Below are positions 11,571 through 22,871 of a stretch of 64,000 nucleotides of DNA, one piece after another. A program made the translations under genes and the position numbers. A model generated the notes under the pieces. That model did not search any database, was not told where the DNA came from, and worked only from the letters and a program-made list of their open reading frames with translations. The first letter of the stretch is position 1. Every line of letters begins with the position of its first letter. Source of the stretch: Plantago major (Eukaryota > Streptophyta > Magnoliopsida > Lamiales > Plantaginaceae); NCBI GenBank assembly GCA_026545765.1, contig CM048840.1, positions 57,226,580-57,290,579 on the forward strand. The letters run 5' to 3'.

Positions 11571-13307
11571 AACTCCCCAAAACCGAACCCTTGCTTGTCC
11601 TCAAGCAACAGACTCTCTAAAAAACCTAGAAATTGAGTAAAAATACATAGACGCAAAATATAGTCTAGCTCCCAAGCTACCGAGTCTACAATTGCAAGTA
11701 ATAAGCCCAAGAAATGCAAAAGCTTTAACATCACACTGACATTCACAGAATAACATGCACAAGTTCAAAAAGTTCCTTTCCAAAGTAAATAGAACTTAAG
11801 TCTAAAACAGCAGTCCCTCATGAGTGGATCCTAAGCATCTATTCTTTCACACTCCTGGAAGTGTCCAGTACGGTAATCACTCAAGAATATAAAGAGATAA
11901 GGAAGGTGACTTGCGTCACAAAGATGCCTCAAATACCCCATGCAATGTACTCAATCAGTTAAATCGGAAGGGACTTTTCCATAGCTCTGTAACAATCAGC
12001 AGTAGACTCATAAAAAGGCAATCGTTCTCTCTTTTTTCAATATATTTTTTCATTTTTTGCAAACTCTTTTTTCCAGTCTTATATTTGACTTGTATGCTTA
12101 TATATTTTTTCTGTCTCAATTTTTTGGTAGTGTCTGATTGACTGAAAGTCCGCACTTTTGTGCGTGCTGGTTTGGTGTACACGCCATCAACCCTCATAGA
12201 CATATAGTTTTAGGGGCCACGCCGGTATATGGGTAGTATCTGAAACGTGCCCAATACGACTAACGGTGGTAACTAGTACCATAGATCCACTCCGAGACTT
12301 ATTCTATTGTTTTTTATTTTTTTTGAGAGAACGAAAAAATCTGAACACAATCTTTATCAATACAAGTAGGGCACATAAACCTCCTCCCCAAACCTGTTCT
12401 TGGAACGGGTTTGGCATAAGCAAATAAGAATGTAAAACATGTCGTTCGTCTTACTTAACTTACACAGAGTACACATGAGAATGATGAGGTGCAAACAAGG
12501 GAGTTTGCACTTCCCGAATTAAATCACACAGGCACCGGTACAAAAAATTTCATCGGCTAAGGTCTACTCACAGATTTTTGGACTACAGAATTAGAACAGG
12601 CTTTCTATTTACAGTAGAAATGAACTTCGCAAACTTAAACATGCAAACTGCTAATAGTCAAGGATCAGTCAAAAGCAAAAGCATTAAACAGGTTTAGTAC
12701 ATACAATAGACGCTCGACATGGGAGACAGACTTAGACTTAACAGACTGAACAAGAAATACAAAACAAAGTACGAAATACTAAGAAAGAAACACATCCGAA
12801 AACATGCAAATAAGGAGCCTAAGGTAGATCAAAACTCGAAACACCCCTCCCCAAACCTGAACTCATGCTCTCCCTTGAGCAAACGAGTGAAAAGAGAAAA
12901 AGTAGAGAGTTGATAAGACAGAGGCTTCCCTGATTGAAGGAGATGCGGAGAAGGTTGAAGAGATGACCTGGTACTCAACAAGAATGTTAGAAAACAAAGA
13001 ACCGAGCTAGCAGGCGAAAAGAAGTTTTATTTATTTATTTTTTTTTTTTTGAAGAAAGGAACTGGCGTCGCCAGATTCCTAACTGGCGGACGCCAGCTAG
13101 TTTCTGTTAGTCGATCGTGAAGCTAATCGGGTATCGCTAGCTTCCTAATCGCGACGCCTTAGTTATAGCTAATCGGCGTTCGCCATTGGTAAACTGATCG
13201 TTCCGATGTTGTGCCCACTTTTGACCTGCAAGCTCAACTAGACTTGACTAAAAATAACAAGATACACTAAATGAGAAAACAAGAACTATGCTAACTTACC
13301 TAGCCAC
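11571..13307 (-). other. Element C 3' untranslated region
   Basis: Non-coding. From the LTR outward it holds the polypurine tract (11571-11582), a hairpin ttgcttgtcctcaagcaa at 11590-11607, the hairpin cgcacttttgtgcg at 12151-12164, further CCTCCCCAAACC tracts at about 12385 and 12841, and palindromic CTGGCG..CGCCAG repeats at 13061-13110. A poly-T tract lies at 13030-13050. The motif order follows the other Athila copies. Confidence 0.75.
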
Positions 13308-14600
13308 TTACCGGCCAGTACTTGTTCCAGCGTGACCTGGATCCCCTTTATCCGGATTCAAGTAGAAGTTCTCAGTCTCTCCAGCAGAGTCAACAGCTTC
13401 GACATATGGCTTGACTCGCTGCCCGTTAACCTTGAATGTTTCTCCAGTTCCCAAGGCTTGGAGTTCAACGGCTCCATGAGGAGTCACCGAGACTTTCTTA
13501 CCAGGTATCAGTTCCAAGTTTACCTGGAAAGAATTTCAAACGTGAATTGAACAACAAAGCTTTCTTACCAGGTATCAGTTCCTTCCGGACAATTTTGTGG
13601 TCATGGTACTTCTTAGTTTTCTCCTTGTATATTTTCGCGTTCTCGAACGCATTAAATCGCAACTCATCTAGCTCAGATAGCAGTAGAAGTCGTTGCTCTC
13701 CTGCTTGGTCCTGCTCCATGTTGAGCTCTGAAATTGCCCAATGAGCCTGGTGCTGCAATTCCACAGGCAGATGGCAAGCTTTCCCATACACGAGACGGTA
13801 GGGGGTAGTCCCAATCACTGTCTTGTAACTGGTACGGTATGCCCATAATGCATCTGGTAACTTTTCAGCCCAATCATTCCTGTTGGGGCGCACCACTTTC
13901 TCTAGAATCCGCTTTATCTGTCGGTTGCTGACATCCACTTGACCAGATGTCTGTGGGTGATATGGAGTGGCTACTCTGTGGTATACCCCATATTTCTTCA
14001 TAACACCTGCATACAACCGATTCACAAAATGCTTGCCCCCATCGCTTATGATTGTGCGAGGGATACTAAAGCGAGCAAATATATCCTTGAGAAATCTAGT
14101 AACAACAGGAGCATCATTAGTTCTTGTTGCAACTGCTTCTACCCATTTAGTTATGTAATCGACTACAACTAAGATGTATTCATAGCCAGAGCTAATGGGG
14201 AACGGACCCATGAAATCGATCCCCCAAACATCAAAAGGCTCAACCACTAGATTACCAGTCTGTGGCATCTCCTGTCTTGTACCAATGTTACCAGTGCGCT
14301 GGAAACGATCACAACGGAGGTAGAATGCCTGTGCATCTTTCACCACTGTGGGCCAGAAGAATCCTGCATTGAATACCTTGTTGGCAGTTTTCGTGCCACT
14401 GTAGTGACCTCCACACTCCATCTCATGGAAAAAGCGCTGGATGTTGCCCTATTCTGTTTTTGGCACACTTCTCCTGAGCACATCGTCAGCACCTATCCTG
14501 AAAAGATTCGGATCATCCCAAATGTATTTCCTGCACTACTTTTCAAAAGCTCTCCTTTCGGAGGCTAACAAGTTAGGCAAAACAGAGTTAGTAGCTAAAT
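13308..14600 (-). pseudogene. Element C integrase
   Basis: The zinc-finger end ([17 protein letters not shown]; its second Cys is replaced) is followed by the rve core with Asp in [10 protein letters not shown] and Asp in IISDGGKHF. The third catalytic position reads [12 protein letters not shown], an Asp where Glu is expected. The C-terminal [13 protein letters not shown] motif is present. A short duplicated segment (PGKK...) and a frameshift near 13500 split off the last 70 residues (13308-13517). Confidence 0.9.
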
Positions 14601-14619
14601 AGTTAACTATATCAGCAAA

Positions 14620-15840
14620 CTATGGCTCAGTTCCTAAACTCATTATATGCTCATCAGGCAGTACATCGCGAATAGGTGGGGATTCGTTATCTATAGCAGA
14701 GGGGGGAACTCTAGACAAATGATCAACAATTAAGTTCTCTTTCCCACTCTTATCTACTATTTCACAGTGAAAATCTTGCAACATCAACATCCACCTAGTC
14801 AACCTGGGTTTCGTTCACTCTTTGCTAGAACGTGTCTAAGTGCAGCGTGGTCACTATGCACAATAACCTTGTATCTAGTTAAATAAGACTGAAACTTATC
14901 AAGAGCAAAAATAACAGCGAGAAATTCCTTGTCAGTGGTCGTGTAATTGACCTGGCATAGTAAATTACGCGATATTGCCTACCCACCTTTTGGCCAAGTA
15001 CAGCCCCTACAGCAAAATTAGAAGCATCACACATAATGTCAAAGGGCAAGTTCTAGTCAGGAGGAACTACTATAGGGGCTGAAACCAGTCTCTTCTTGAG
15101 CTCATTAAAGGCTTCCAGGCAAGATTGATCAAAGACAAAAGGGACATCTTTTCCCAAAAGGTTGCTCAATGGCTTTGAAATTTTTGAAAAGTCTTTTATG
15201 AATCTGCGATGAAAACCAACATGCCCAAGAAAAGACTGGAGTTCTTTCACACAAGTGGGGGGGGGGGGGAGCTTTTCACTTCTCTCTACCTTGGCCTTAT
15301 CGACCTCAATCCCCCGCTTTGAGACTATATGTCCCAGAAATATACCTTATTCTACCATAAAATGGCTCTTTTCCCAACTAAGAGTCAAATTGCAATCTAT
15401 GCACCTCTTTAAGTCTGATTCAAGCTTTTTCAAACAGTCATCAAAAGAATCACCAAAAACAGAGAAGTCATCCACAAATACCTCAATGTAATCCTGTACC
15501 ATGTCAGAGAAAACGGAAAGCATACATCTCTGGAATGTGGCGGGTGCATTGCACAGTTGAAACGGCATTCTCTTGTAGGCGAAATTACCGAAAGGGCAAG
15601 TGAATGTTGTCTTGGCTCGATCCTCCTGAGCTATGTGAATCTGGTAGAAACCTGAAAGACCATGTAGAAAATAGTAGAATGCTCGCCCAGCAAGGCGGTT
15701 GAGCATCTCGTCAATAAAGGGTAGGCGGAAGTGATCCTTTTTGGTAGCGGCATTCAATCTCCTATAATCTATGCACATACGCCACCCAGTTGTTTTCCTT
15801 AAAGGAACCAGCTCCCCATTTCTCATTCTTTTCTACAGTT
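14620..15840 (-). pseudogene. Element C reverse transcriptase and RNase H
   Basis: RT motifs: WRMCIDYRRLN, FRLPFIDEMLNRLAG, LCNAPATFQRCML and a FVDD catalytic box (VFVDDFSVFGDS). The thumb and connection follow (KELQSFLGHVGFHRRFIKDFSK, at 15053-15250), then a damaged RNase H ending in LIVDHLS near 14720. A run of eleven G at about 15257-15268 coincides with one frameshift. At least three frame changes separate the pieces. Confidence 0.9.
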
Positions 15841-16855
15841 ATTCCAGACTTCTTAGGTACTACATGGATAGGGCTGACCCACTTACTATCAGGCACATGA
15901 TAAATCATGTCACTATCAAACAACTTAATGATCTCTTTTTTCACTATGTCCTGAAGAGAAGGGTTTAGACGACGCTGTGGTTGCCTAACTAGTTTAGTCC
16001 CTTCCTCTAGAGCAATCCTATGGGTACATCGGGAAGGGTCAATACCTTTGATATCGCTAATGCTCCATCCTATGGCCTGAGAGTTCTTTCGCAGTATCGC
16101 AACCAATTTCTCTTCTTGTTCCACAGTCAGTTGAGCCGAAAGTATTGCAAGTTTTGAATTTCCCTCCCCCAGGTAGACATACATAAGGTGACTAGGAAGT
16201 TCCTTAAGTTCTGGAGGTGGTTCTAAAGTTCTCTGCTCGCCCTCCACCTCTAAGATTTCCTCTACTGCTTCACCAAATGGTATCGACTCACAGCTATCTA
16301 GGAAATTAGCATGCTCCACTAATTCATTGTCCAAAAAGTCTTTATCAGTTTCAAGAGTCAAAGCTGCTTCTAGCTTATCTCTAGTGATAGTTTTCATATA
16401 AGTGTTCAAAACTAATTCATCTAAATCATCGGAAAAGTTGCAATCATAGACATTCACAAAATTGCATTCCTCAGTATTAAGACAATCGACATTAGTTTCG
16501 CTAGAGATAGTTACCTTTTCTCCGAGCACTTCCAAATGGGCTATCCCCTTTGCTACGCTAACAAAAACATTTGATGTAGCCAAGAAGGGGCGTCCCAGCA
16601 GAATGACGTGTTTCTCAAGCTCGGTTTCTGCTGGGCTGTCGGTCCTCAAGATCACAAAATCTGTTGGTAGCAGTAGCTTGTCCACCTTGACTAAGACATC
16701 TTCCACTATTCCCAAGGGACGCCTCAAACTCCGATCAGCCATTTGGACCACCATTCCCGTGGGTTGAATTTCTCCAAGACTAAGCTGTTTGTAAATAGCA
16801 TAGGGCAACAGGTTGATACTTGCACCGTTATCTAACATAGCTTTGGCCACGTGGT
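15762..16855 (-). pseudogene. Element C protease and linker, cut by element D
   Basis: An aspartic protease with MLDNGASINLLPY (Asn where Leu or Thr is usual, so D-N-G instead of D-T/L-G) and ILLGRPFLA. It is followed by an acidic linker and the N-terminus of RT (KWVSPIHVVPKKSG). The frame is open for 362 residues, making this one of the better-preserved stretches. It is truncated at 16855 by element D, and the N-terminal side continues at 34557. Confidence 0.9.
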
Positions 16856-18137
16856 TGATGAGACTATAATTTAGAGTCTCATTTGGTCCATTTTAGCGGT
16901 CTTTGTGAGTCTTTGTCTTTAGTTTTATAGTCTTTTTAGTTCGTTTTTACGCTTTGGTGTTTTATTTACATTGTGTAGGAATCGATGTCTTTTGATCTAA
17001 ATGAGGAAAGTCATTAGCATGGGTTTCGCCAAGTAGATTTTACGAGCTTGAGCTGGAAATTGTAAGAAGGTTTCGCCATTAAATCGATCCGCCAGGCGAT
17101 ATTTAGCAAATGTATATCTTCTGCGATTAAAGAAGGCTCGCCGCGGCGAAGGAATTAGTCCGCCGCGGCGAGATTTTGCGAAGAAACCTTTGTTTTGAAG
17201 ATTGAAGCTCTCCGTGGAGAAATTATGCGAGGGCTATATATTCTTCGATTAAGAAGGCCACATGAAGCTAATCCTTCCGCCAGGCGAGTTACCGGATCAG
17301 AGTTTTGCTTTCCTTATTAGATTAGATTTTTGATTCTTTCTTTCATGCTTTCTTTTAACCTAGTTCATAGAAAAAAGCTCCTAGACATTATTCTGGGGAT
17401 TGAACTACATTGGAGCTTGGTTTTGTCTTTAATTGAAGGATTGATATCGAATTCCTGGTAATTGTGGTAATTCTCTATTGTTTATCTCTTTACAATTCGT
17501 TCTTGTCCTTGTTTGTCGAAATGTATGAGCTTGCATGTGATTATCATTCTGTTTATGTTTAGCATGAGCAATATCTTGAATTCTTTGATTCTTGCTTCTA
17601 TCATGAGTAGCTAAACCACTCCGAACATCGTAGTTTTGTGATGGTTATGCATATTCGCTTCTAGGGTTTAGATTCGTTCATATAGGTTCGTCTATCTTTA
17701 AATCTTCATAACACCTTCAATCCAATAAGCTAGATTAAGACTTTCAAAATCGTTTCCGGTTAAGGATCGTGGATTGACGCCCCATGATTTCTCTATTTCA
17801 AAACACTCAAATAACGATTGGTTGAATTGGATTGACTTATTTCTGTACACCGACCGTGTGACAATATGAACGTATCCCTAGAGCGAATTAGCATTGCTTG
17901 ATCGTAACTACTGTGTTCTTTCTATCCCATTGAAATCAACTACATTGCATTTTTTGTTTTCTAGTTATTAGAAGTACTCAAATTCAAACAAATCAAACTG
18001 TTTCAACAAGTAATTGTTTGCTTTCAATCCGTGTGGTAGCCTAATTGATTCCTTAGTGAATGATCTCGTGGTTAGCATAGTTTATTTACAATGACTGCTT
18101 CCTACTTATTTTCCTAAGTAGTCATTTGAGCATATCA
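16856..18137 (+). repeat. Element D 5' LTR
   Basis: Bounded by TGATGAGACTATAATTT and GAGCATATCA. Contains GC palindromes (17137-17149, 17161-17171) on both sides of a TATA-like ctatatattc (about 17234-17243), and a telo-box-like ctagggttta near 17662. It matches the 3' LTR at 33254-34551. Confidence 0.9.
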
Positions 18138-18141
18138 AATT

Positions 18142-18160
18142 TGGCGCCGCTGCCTGGGAG
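18142..18160 (+). promoter_or_regulatory. Element D primer-binding site
   Basis: TGGCGCCGCTGCCTGGGAG, 4 bases after the LTR end. It is a tRNA-Asp-type primer site with one C/T difference from the usual form. Confidence 0.88.
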
Positions 18161-18305
18161 TCAATTCCTACTGTAGCGCTTGATTGCAAATCTTTACTTG
18201 TTTTCCAACTTACCTGAGGTTTAGTGCACTAACAGAAACTAAGGATATTTCGAGGTTTTCGTGTTGTGTAGCTCTAACAACAGGTTGATCATAAAGGACA
18301 TTTCA

Positions 18306-18649
18306 ATGGCTCAGTTAACCTATAGAGCCTACATGCAGCCCGGCGAGGTTAAGGCCGGGAAAGCAGCAATCGTGCTGTCTAATGAGGCGAGGAGTTTGGA
18401 ACTTAAATCTCACCACTTCCATAATCTCCCCAAGTTCTACGGAATGGCCAACGAGGATGTGATAAGGTTCCTCAAGGAGTTTGAAGTACTGATTGCAGGG
18501 ATTCCGTTGACAGCCGGAGGAGTAACAGTTTTCAAATGGAGAGATAAGGAAGAAGGTTTTTCCGATGTGCCTGGAGGAAAAAGCTAGGAACTGGCTGTTA
18601 AACCAGCCTGGGGGTTCTTTACCCACTTGTGTCTCGGACGATGACTTGC
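18306..18649 (+). pseudogene. Element D gag N-terminus
   Basis: Starts at an ATG at 18306 (MAQLTYRAYMQPGEVKAG). It contains the signature FYGMANEDVIRFLKEFE shared with elements H and I. A frameshift near 18530 is followed by NWLLNQPGGS in another frame, and E's terminus cuts the gene at 18649. Compared with element I's gag, it lacks the remaining two thirds, including the zinc knuckle. Confidence 0.87.
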
Positions 18650-18934
18650 TGATGAGACAATGTTCTAACGTCTCATTTGGTCATTTTTAGCGGTCTTCGT
18701 GAGTCTTTGTCTTTAGTTTTGTAGTCTTTTTAGTTCATTTTTACGCTTTGGTGTTTTGTTTATATTTTGTAGAAATCTATGTCTTTTGAGCCGAATGAGA
18801 ACAAGCTATTTAGCATGGCTTGCATAGGAATTGATCACTTGTAGATTTTACGAGCTTGCAACTGGGTATTGAGAGAAGGTTTGTTTTGTATAAATTCACC
18901 AGATAAAAATCTTCGTAAAAACCTTCAATTCGAT
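18650..18934 (+). repeat. Inverted LTR fragment of element E
   Basis: A plus-strand LTR start (TGATGAGACAATGTTC) with an internal deletion, joined at about 18926-18934 through the shared word caattcgat to a minus-strand LTR. It creates a perfect 29-bp inverted repeat: 18906-18934 with 19034-19062. Confidence 0.78.
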
Positions 18935-19952
18935 TCAACCAATTGTACTTATAAAATATTATACTGGAGAAATCGTGAGTCGTCAATTCGCGATCCTTAA
19001 ACATGAAAAATTTAGAGAATTTAATGCGGACTTATCGAATTGAAGGTTTTTACGAAGATTTTATACGAGACTAACCTATATGAGTGAATTGATAAACCCT
19101 AGAATGAATATGCATAATCTTCACATACAAAGGTGTTTAGCTGCTCATAATTGGTGATTGCATGCGAAGATTCATGGTAATAATCATGTGAAACATAGAT
19201 GATAAACTCGCATGCAATAACATACAATTCAATCGGTAAGATAAAGAATAAATTGTAAAGAACAAAGCAATGGAGAAATCAATACCACTAATCTTGATGA
19301 TAAAAATCAATGAGTAATCAAGCTCCAAATATGTCTCAATGTTAATGTGTCTATCTAGGAGCTCCCCTCTAAACTAGGTTAAAAGAAGTATGAAAAGAAA
19401 AGAATCAAAATTCTAATCTAATAAGGAAAACAAAACTAATTTCAAGGCTCTCGCAAGGTATGAATATCTCACAAGGTGAGCCTTCTTAATCGATTTATAT
19501 ATCCAGTTTGCAAAATCTCGCCGCGGCGAGGGTCTTCCTTCAAAACAGGGGAGCCAATCGCAAAATCTCGCCGCGGCGAGCCTTCTTTATCGAAATATAT
19601 ATAACCTTCGCATAATCTCGCCGCGGCGAGCAAGGTGCTCCGCCGCGGCGATCTTCAATCTTCAAAAGAGCAGCTCCATCAGAAAATCTCGCCACAAGTG
19701 ATCGATTTTCATGGTGAACTCTTTCTCGCCTCAGCAGTAAGCTCAGAAATCTCGGCCACAAGGTTCAATTCTCGCCATGTGAGCCATGCTAAATAGCTTG
19801 TTCTCATTATGCTCAAAAGACATAGATTTCTACAAAATATAAACAAAACACCAAATCGTAAAAACGAACTAAAAAGACTACAAAACTAAAGACAAAGACT
19901 CACAAAGAACACTAAAAAGGACCAAATGAGACGTTAGAATATTGTCTCATCA
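18926..19952 (-). repeat. Element E 3' LTR (truncated)
   Basis: A minus-strand LTR ending ...GTCTCATCA at 19952 and missing its GAGCTTATCA end, replaced by the fold-back fragment. It carries three perfect CTCGCCGCGGCGAG palindromes at 19517-19530, 19567-19580 and 19617-19630, around a TATA-like tract at about 19595-19604. Confidence 0.85.
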
Positions 19953-21237
19953 AAATCCCCAAACCGAACCTTTGCTCATCCCCGAGCAAACAAACAAATT
20001 AAAGACAACTAGACTCAGACTACGACATATAATAACACACAGACGAGTCAATCTTCCAACTGACCGAACTCTACCATTGTAAACGTTAAATTCACAAGAT
20101 GCAAAAGGTTTGCACTCAACTGGCGTTGACAGAAATAGTGCACAAAAAATCCTGCAAGAGAGTTTTTCATATAAATAACACTTAAGTCTAACTCTCCAAT
20201 CCCTCGCAAGGAAAGCCTACACTATTCTCTCTCACACTCTGGAAGTGTCCAGTGGTTTAAACACTCCAGAACAATAAGAGAAAAGGAAGGTGACTCTCGT
20301 CACAAAGGTGCCATAAATACCTCATGCAATGTACTCAATTAGTTAAGTCAGAAAGGACTTTTTCCTTGCATAAAGCAGCTTGCCAAGACATAAAACCAAC
20401 TTCCATAAACCAAATATTTGCATCAAATGAATTAAATTCTAATCAATTTGGCCACTATAGACTCTTTTAGTCTCCCTTTTTTGGTAGTGTCTGTTTTACC
20501 GAAGTCCGCACTTTTGTGCGTGTTAGTTTGGTGTACGTGCCATCAACCCTCACGGACATATGGCTTTTTAGGACCACGCCGGTATATAGGTAGTATCTGA
20601 AACACGCCTAGCACGACTACGGTGGTGACAAGCACCACAGATACACTCCGAGACGAATGAACTAATTAGGGGTAGTAATACATATTACAAAAAATGAATA
20701 ATAAACATGTCAACACAACAGATTTCTTCTCCCCAAACCGGTTCTTTGCAATGTACTGGCTTTTGATAAAATGAAACATGAAGAGCATGCCGTTCGTCAT
20801 ACTTAACTTAACTGAGTACACATGAGAATGAAAAGGCGCAAACAAGAGGGTTTGCACTTCCCGAAAGGATCACACAAGCGCCGGAACAATATTTTTTCAT
20901 CGGCTTAAAGTTTCTCACCGGCTTTTTGGACTAAAGAGTTAAACAAACTTGCTATTTACAGGAAAAACAAACTTACGATATTTTAAGTTCACTACTCTAT
21001 CTAAGCTGAGAATCGTGCAAAACGTAAGCAACAAGCAGATTTAACAATCACAATAGAAGTTTTCGTAACATGGAAGAATGACTCACGAAAGACTCAGAAA
21101 ATAGAGAAAACGCAGACAAGACACTAGAGAGCACATTCCCCCTCCCCAAACCTAAACTAAAGCATGTCCTCAAGCGCAGAGTAAAGAAGAAAAAAAATGG
21201 GGTCAACAGTGACTTGCCTGTGATGTACAGTTTAGAG
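19953..21237 (-). other. Element E 3' untranslated region
   Basis: Non-coding and co-linear with 2064-3348. It has the polypurine tract at 19953-19966, the hairpin tttgctcatccccgagcaaa at 19971-19990, the hairpin cgcacttttgtgcg at 20507-20520, and further CCCCAAACC tracts at about 20731 and 21143. Confidence 0.75.
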
Positions 21238-22330
21238 TCATGTACTGGACTCGGAGAGTTCGACCACTTCTTCCGGTCGCTCAATGTACCCGTGAAAGTA
21301 TGGTTTAACTCGCTGCCCATTGACCTTGAAGGTGGAACCGTCAGCGGAATTCAAGAGTTCGACAGCACCATGTGGTGCCACATGAATTATCGTGTACGGT
21401 CCATCCCAACGTGAATGCAACTTTCCTGGAAACAGTTTAAGACGAGAGTTAAAAACCAAAACTTTCTTACCTGGGTGCAAGTCCTTGCGGATTATCCCCT
21501 TGTCATCATACTATTTTGTCTTCTGCTTATAAATCTTTGCATTCTCAAAGGCAAGGTGGCGGAGTTCTTCCAGCTCGGAGATTTGCAGCAATCGTTCCTC
21601 CCGAGCTGCTTGCATATCGAGATTGAGTTCCTTGGTGGCCCATGCCGCTTTGTGCTCCAACTCCACGGGAAGATGACAAGCTTTGCCATAAACCAACTGG
21701 TAGGGGGTTGTACCAATAACAGTCTTGTAACAGGTTATGTAAGCCCACAGTGCATCATCTAGCTTGGTTGACCAATCTTTACGATTTGGTTTTACGACCC
21801 TCGTGAGAATGCTCTTGACTTGCCTATTGCTCACTTCCACTTGACCAGAATTTTGTGGGTGGTATGCAGTTGCGACACGGTGTTGCACTCCATACTTCAC
21901 AAGCAGGTTTGAAAATGAACGGTTAATAAAATGAGATCCGCCATCGCTAGTGATTGCTCTGGGTGTACCAAACCTGCTGAAAATATTCTTGGACAAGAAA
22001 GAGAGCACAACTTTGGAATCGTTAGTTCTGGTGGCCATAGCCTCCACCCACTTAGTCACATAGTCTACGACAACAAGAATATATTCATTACCATTACTTT
22101 TGGGAAAGGGTCCCATAAAGTCAATACCCCACACATCAAAGGGTTCTACCACAAGATTGCTGGTCAAAGGCATCTCATTACGCTTGCTAATGTGACCACT
22201 ACGCTGACATGCATCACAACTAGCACAAAACTTATGAGCATATTTAAACAGAGAGGGCCAAAAGAAACCTGATTGAAGAACCTTCAGGGCGGTTTTCTTC
22301 CCGCTGTAGTTCCCTCCACACTGCATGGTA
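21238..22330 (-). pseudogene. Element E integrase
   Basis: Zinc finger (CDACQRSGH) and rve core with the full catalytic set: Asp in [10 protein letters not shown], Asp in ITSDGGSHF and Glu in [10 protein letters not shown]. The C-terminal LFPGKLHSRWDGPY motif follows after a break at about 21490. It is almost identical in layout to element A's integrase and less damaged. Confidence 0.9.
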
Positions 22331-22352
22331 TGACAAAAGGTGAGAATACTGC

Positions 22353-22706
22353 CTACTTCACTTTCTGGAATGCAGCACCACAGGTGCCATCAGCTCCCTC
22401 CTTGAAAAGGTGGGAGTCATCCCAAAAGTAGCCATTGGTTCGGCGCGCAAAGTTCCTTCTTTCCTGCGAAGACATGTTAGCGGGGAAAACGCCTGCAACA
22501 AGATAATTAACAATATCCGCAAACCAAGGCTCTAAGCTAACAGAAAATAGATGCTCATCTGGTAGGTCATCGGGAATAGGTGGAGAAGGGGAGATTGTCT
22601 TAGGATCAAGCCTAGATAAATGGTCAGCAACAAGATTATCTTTACCACACTTATCAACTATTTCGCAATCGAACTCCTGTAACATCAAAACCCACCGAAT
22701 GAGCTT
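22353..22706 (-). pseudogene. Element E RNase H C-terminal fragment
   Basis: Only the last part of RNase H and the spacer to integrase remain ([20 protein letters not shown], then LVADHLSRLDP). At 22700-22707 it joins LTR sequence directly, at the word tttgctaag, where element A continues into the rest of RNase H. This marks the deletion endpoint. Confidence 0.82.
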
Positions 22707-22871
22707 TGCTAAGCGGCTCGTCCTCATTTAGTTCAAAAGACATCGATTCCTACAAAATGTAAACAAAACACCAAAGCGTAAAATCGGACTAAAAAGACTA
22801 TATACTAAAGACAAAGACTCACAAAGACCGCTAAAAATGACCAAATGAGACGTTAGAATATTGTCTCATCA
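22707..22871 (-). repeat. Element E 5' LTR remnant
   Basis: The first roughly 165 bases of an A-type LTR as read on the minus strand, ending at TGTCTCATCA. The remainder of the LTR, the primer site, gag and protease are deleted. Confidence 0.85.

Larger units (their letters stand above)
18650..22871 (-). mobile_element. Element E: internally deleted A-type element with fold-back LTR ends
   Basis: Bounded on both sides by the same LTR terminus in opposite orientation (TGATGAGACA at 18650, TGTCTCATCA at 22871). Inside, on the minus strand, lie part of RNase H, integrase, the 3' region and a 3' LTR. Gag, protease, most of RT and nearly all of the 5' LTR are missing. No matching duplication flanks it (cttgc on the left, gtcct on the right), so it is a rearranged product and not a clean insertion. 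Confidence 0.75.

Noticed and set aside
18650-22871. Element E as an inverted-repeat DNA transposon
   Set aside because: Its inverted ends are LTR termini and it encodes Ty3/Gypsy integrase; there is no matching target duplication.
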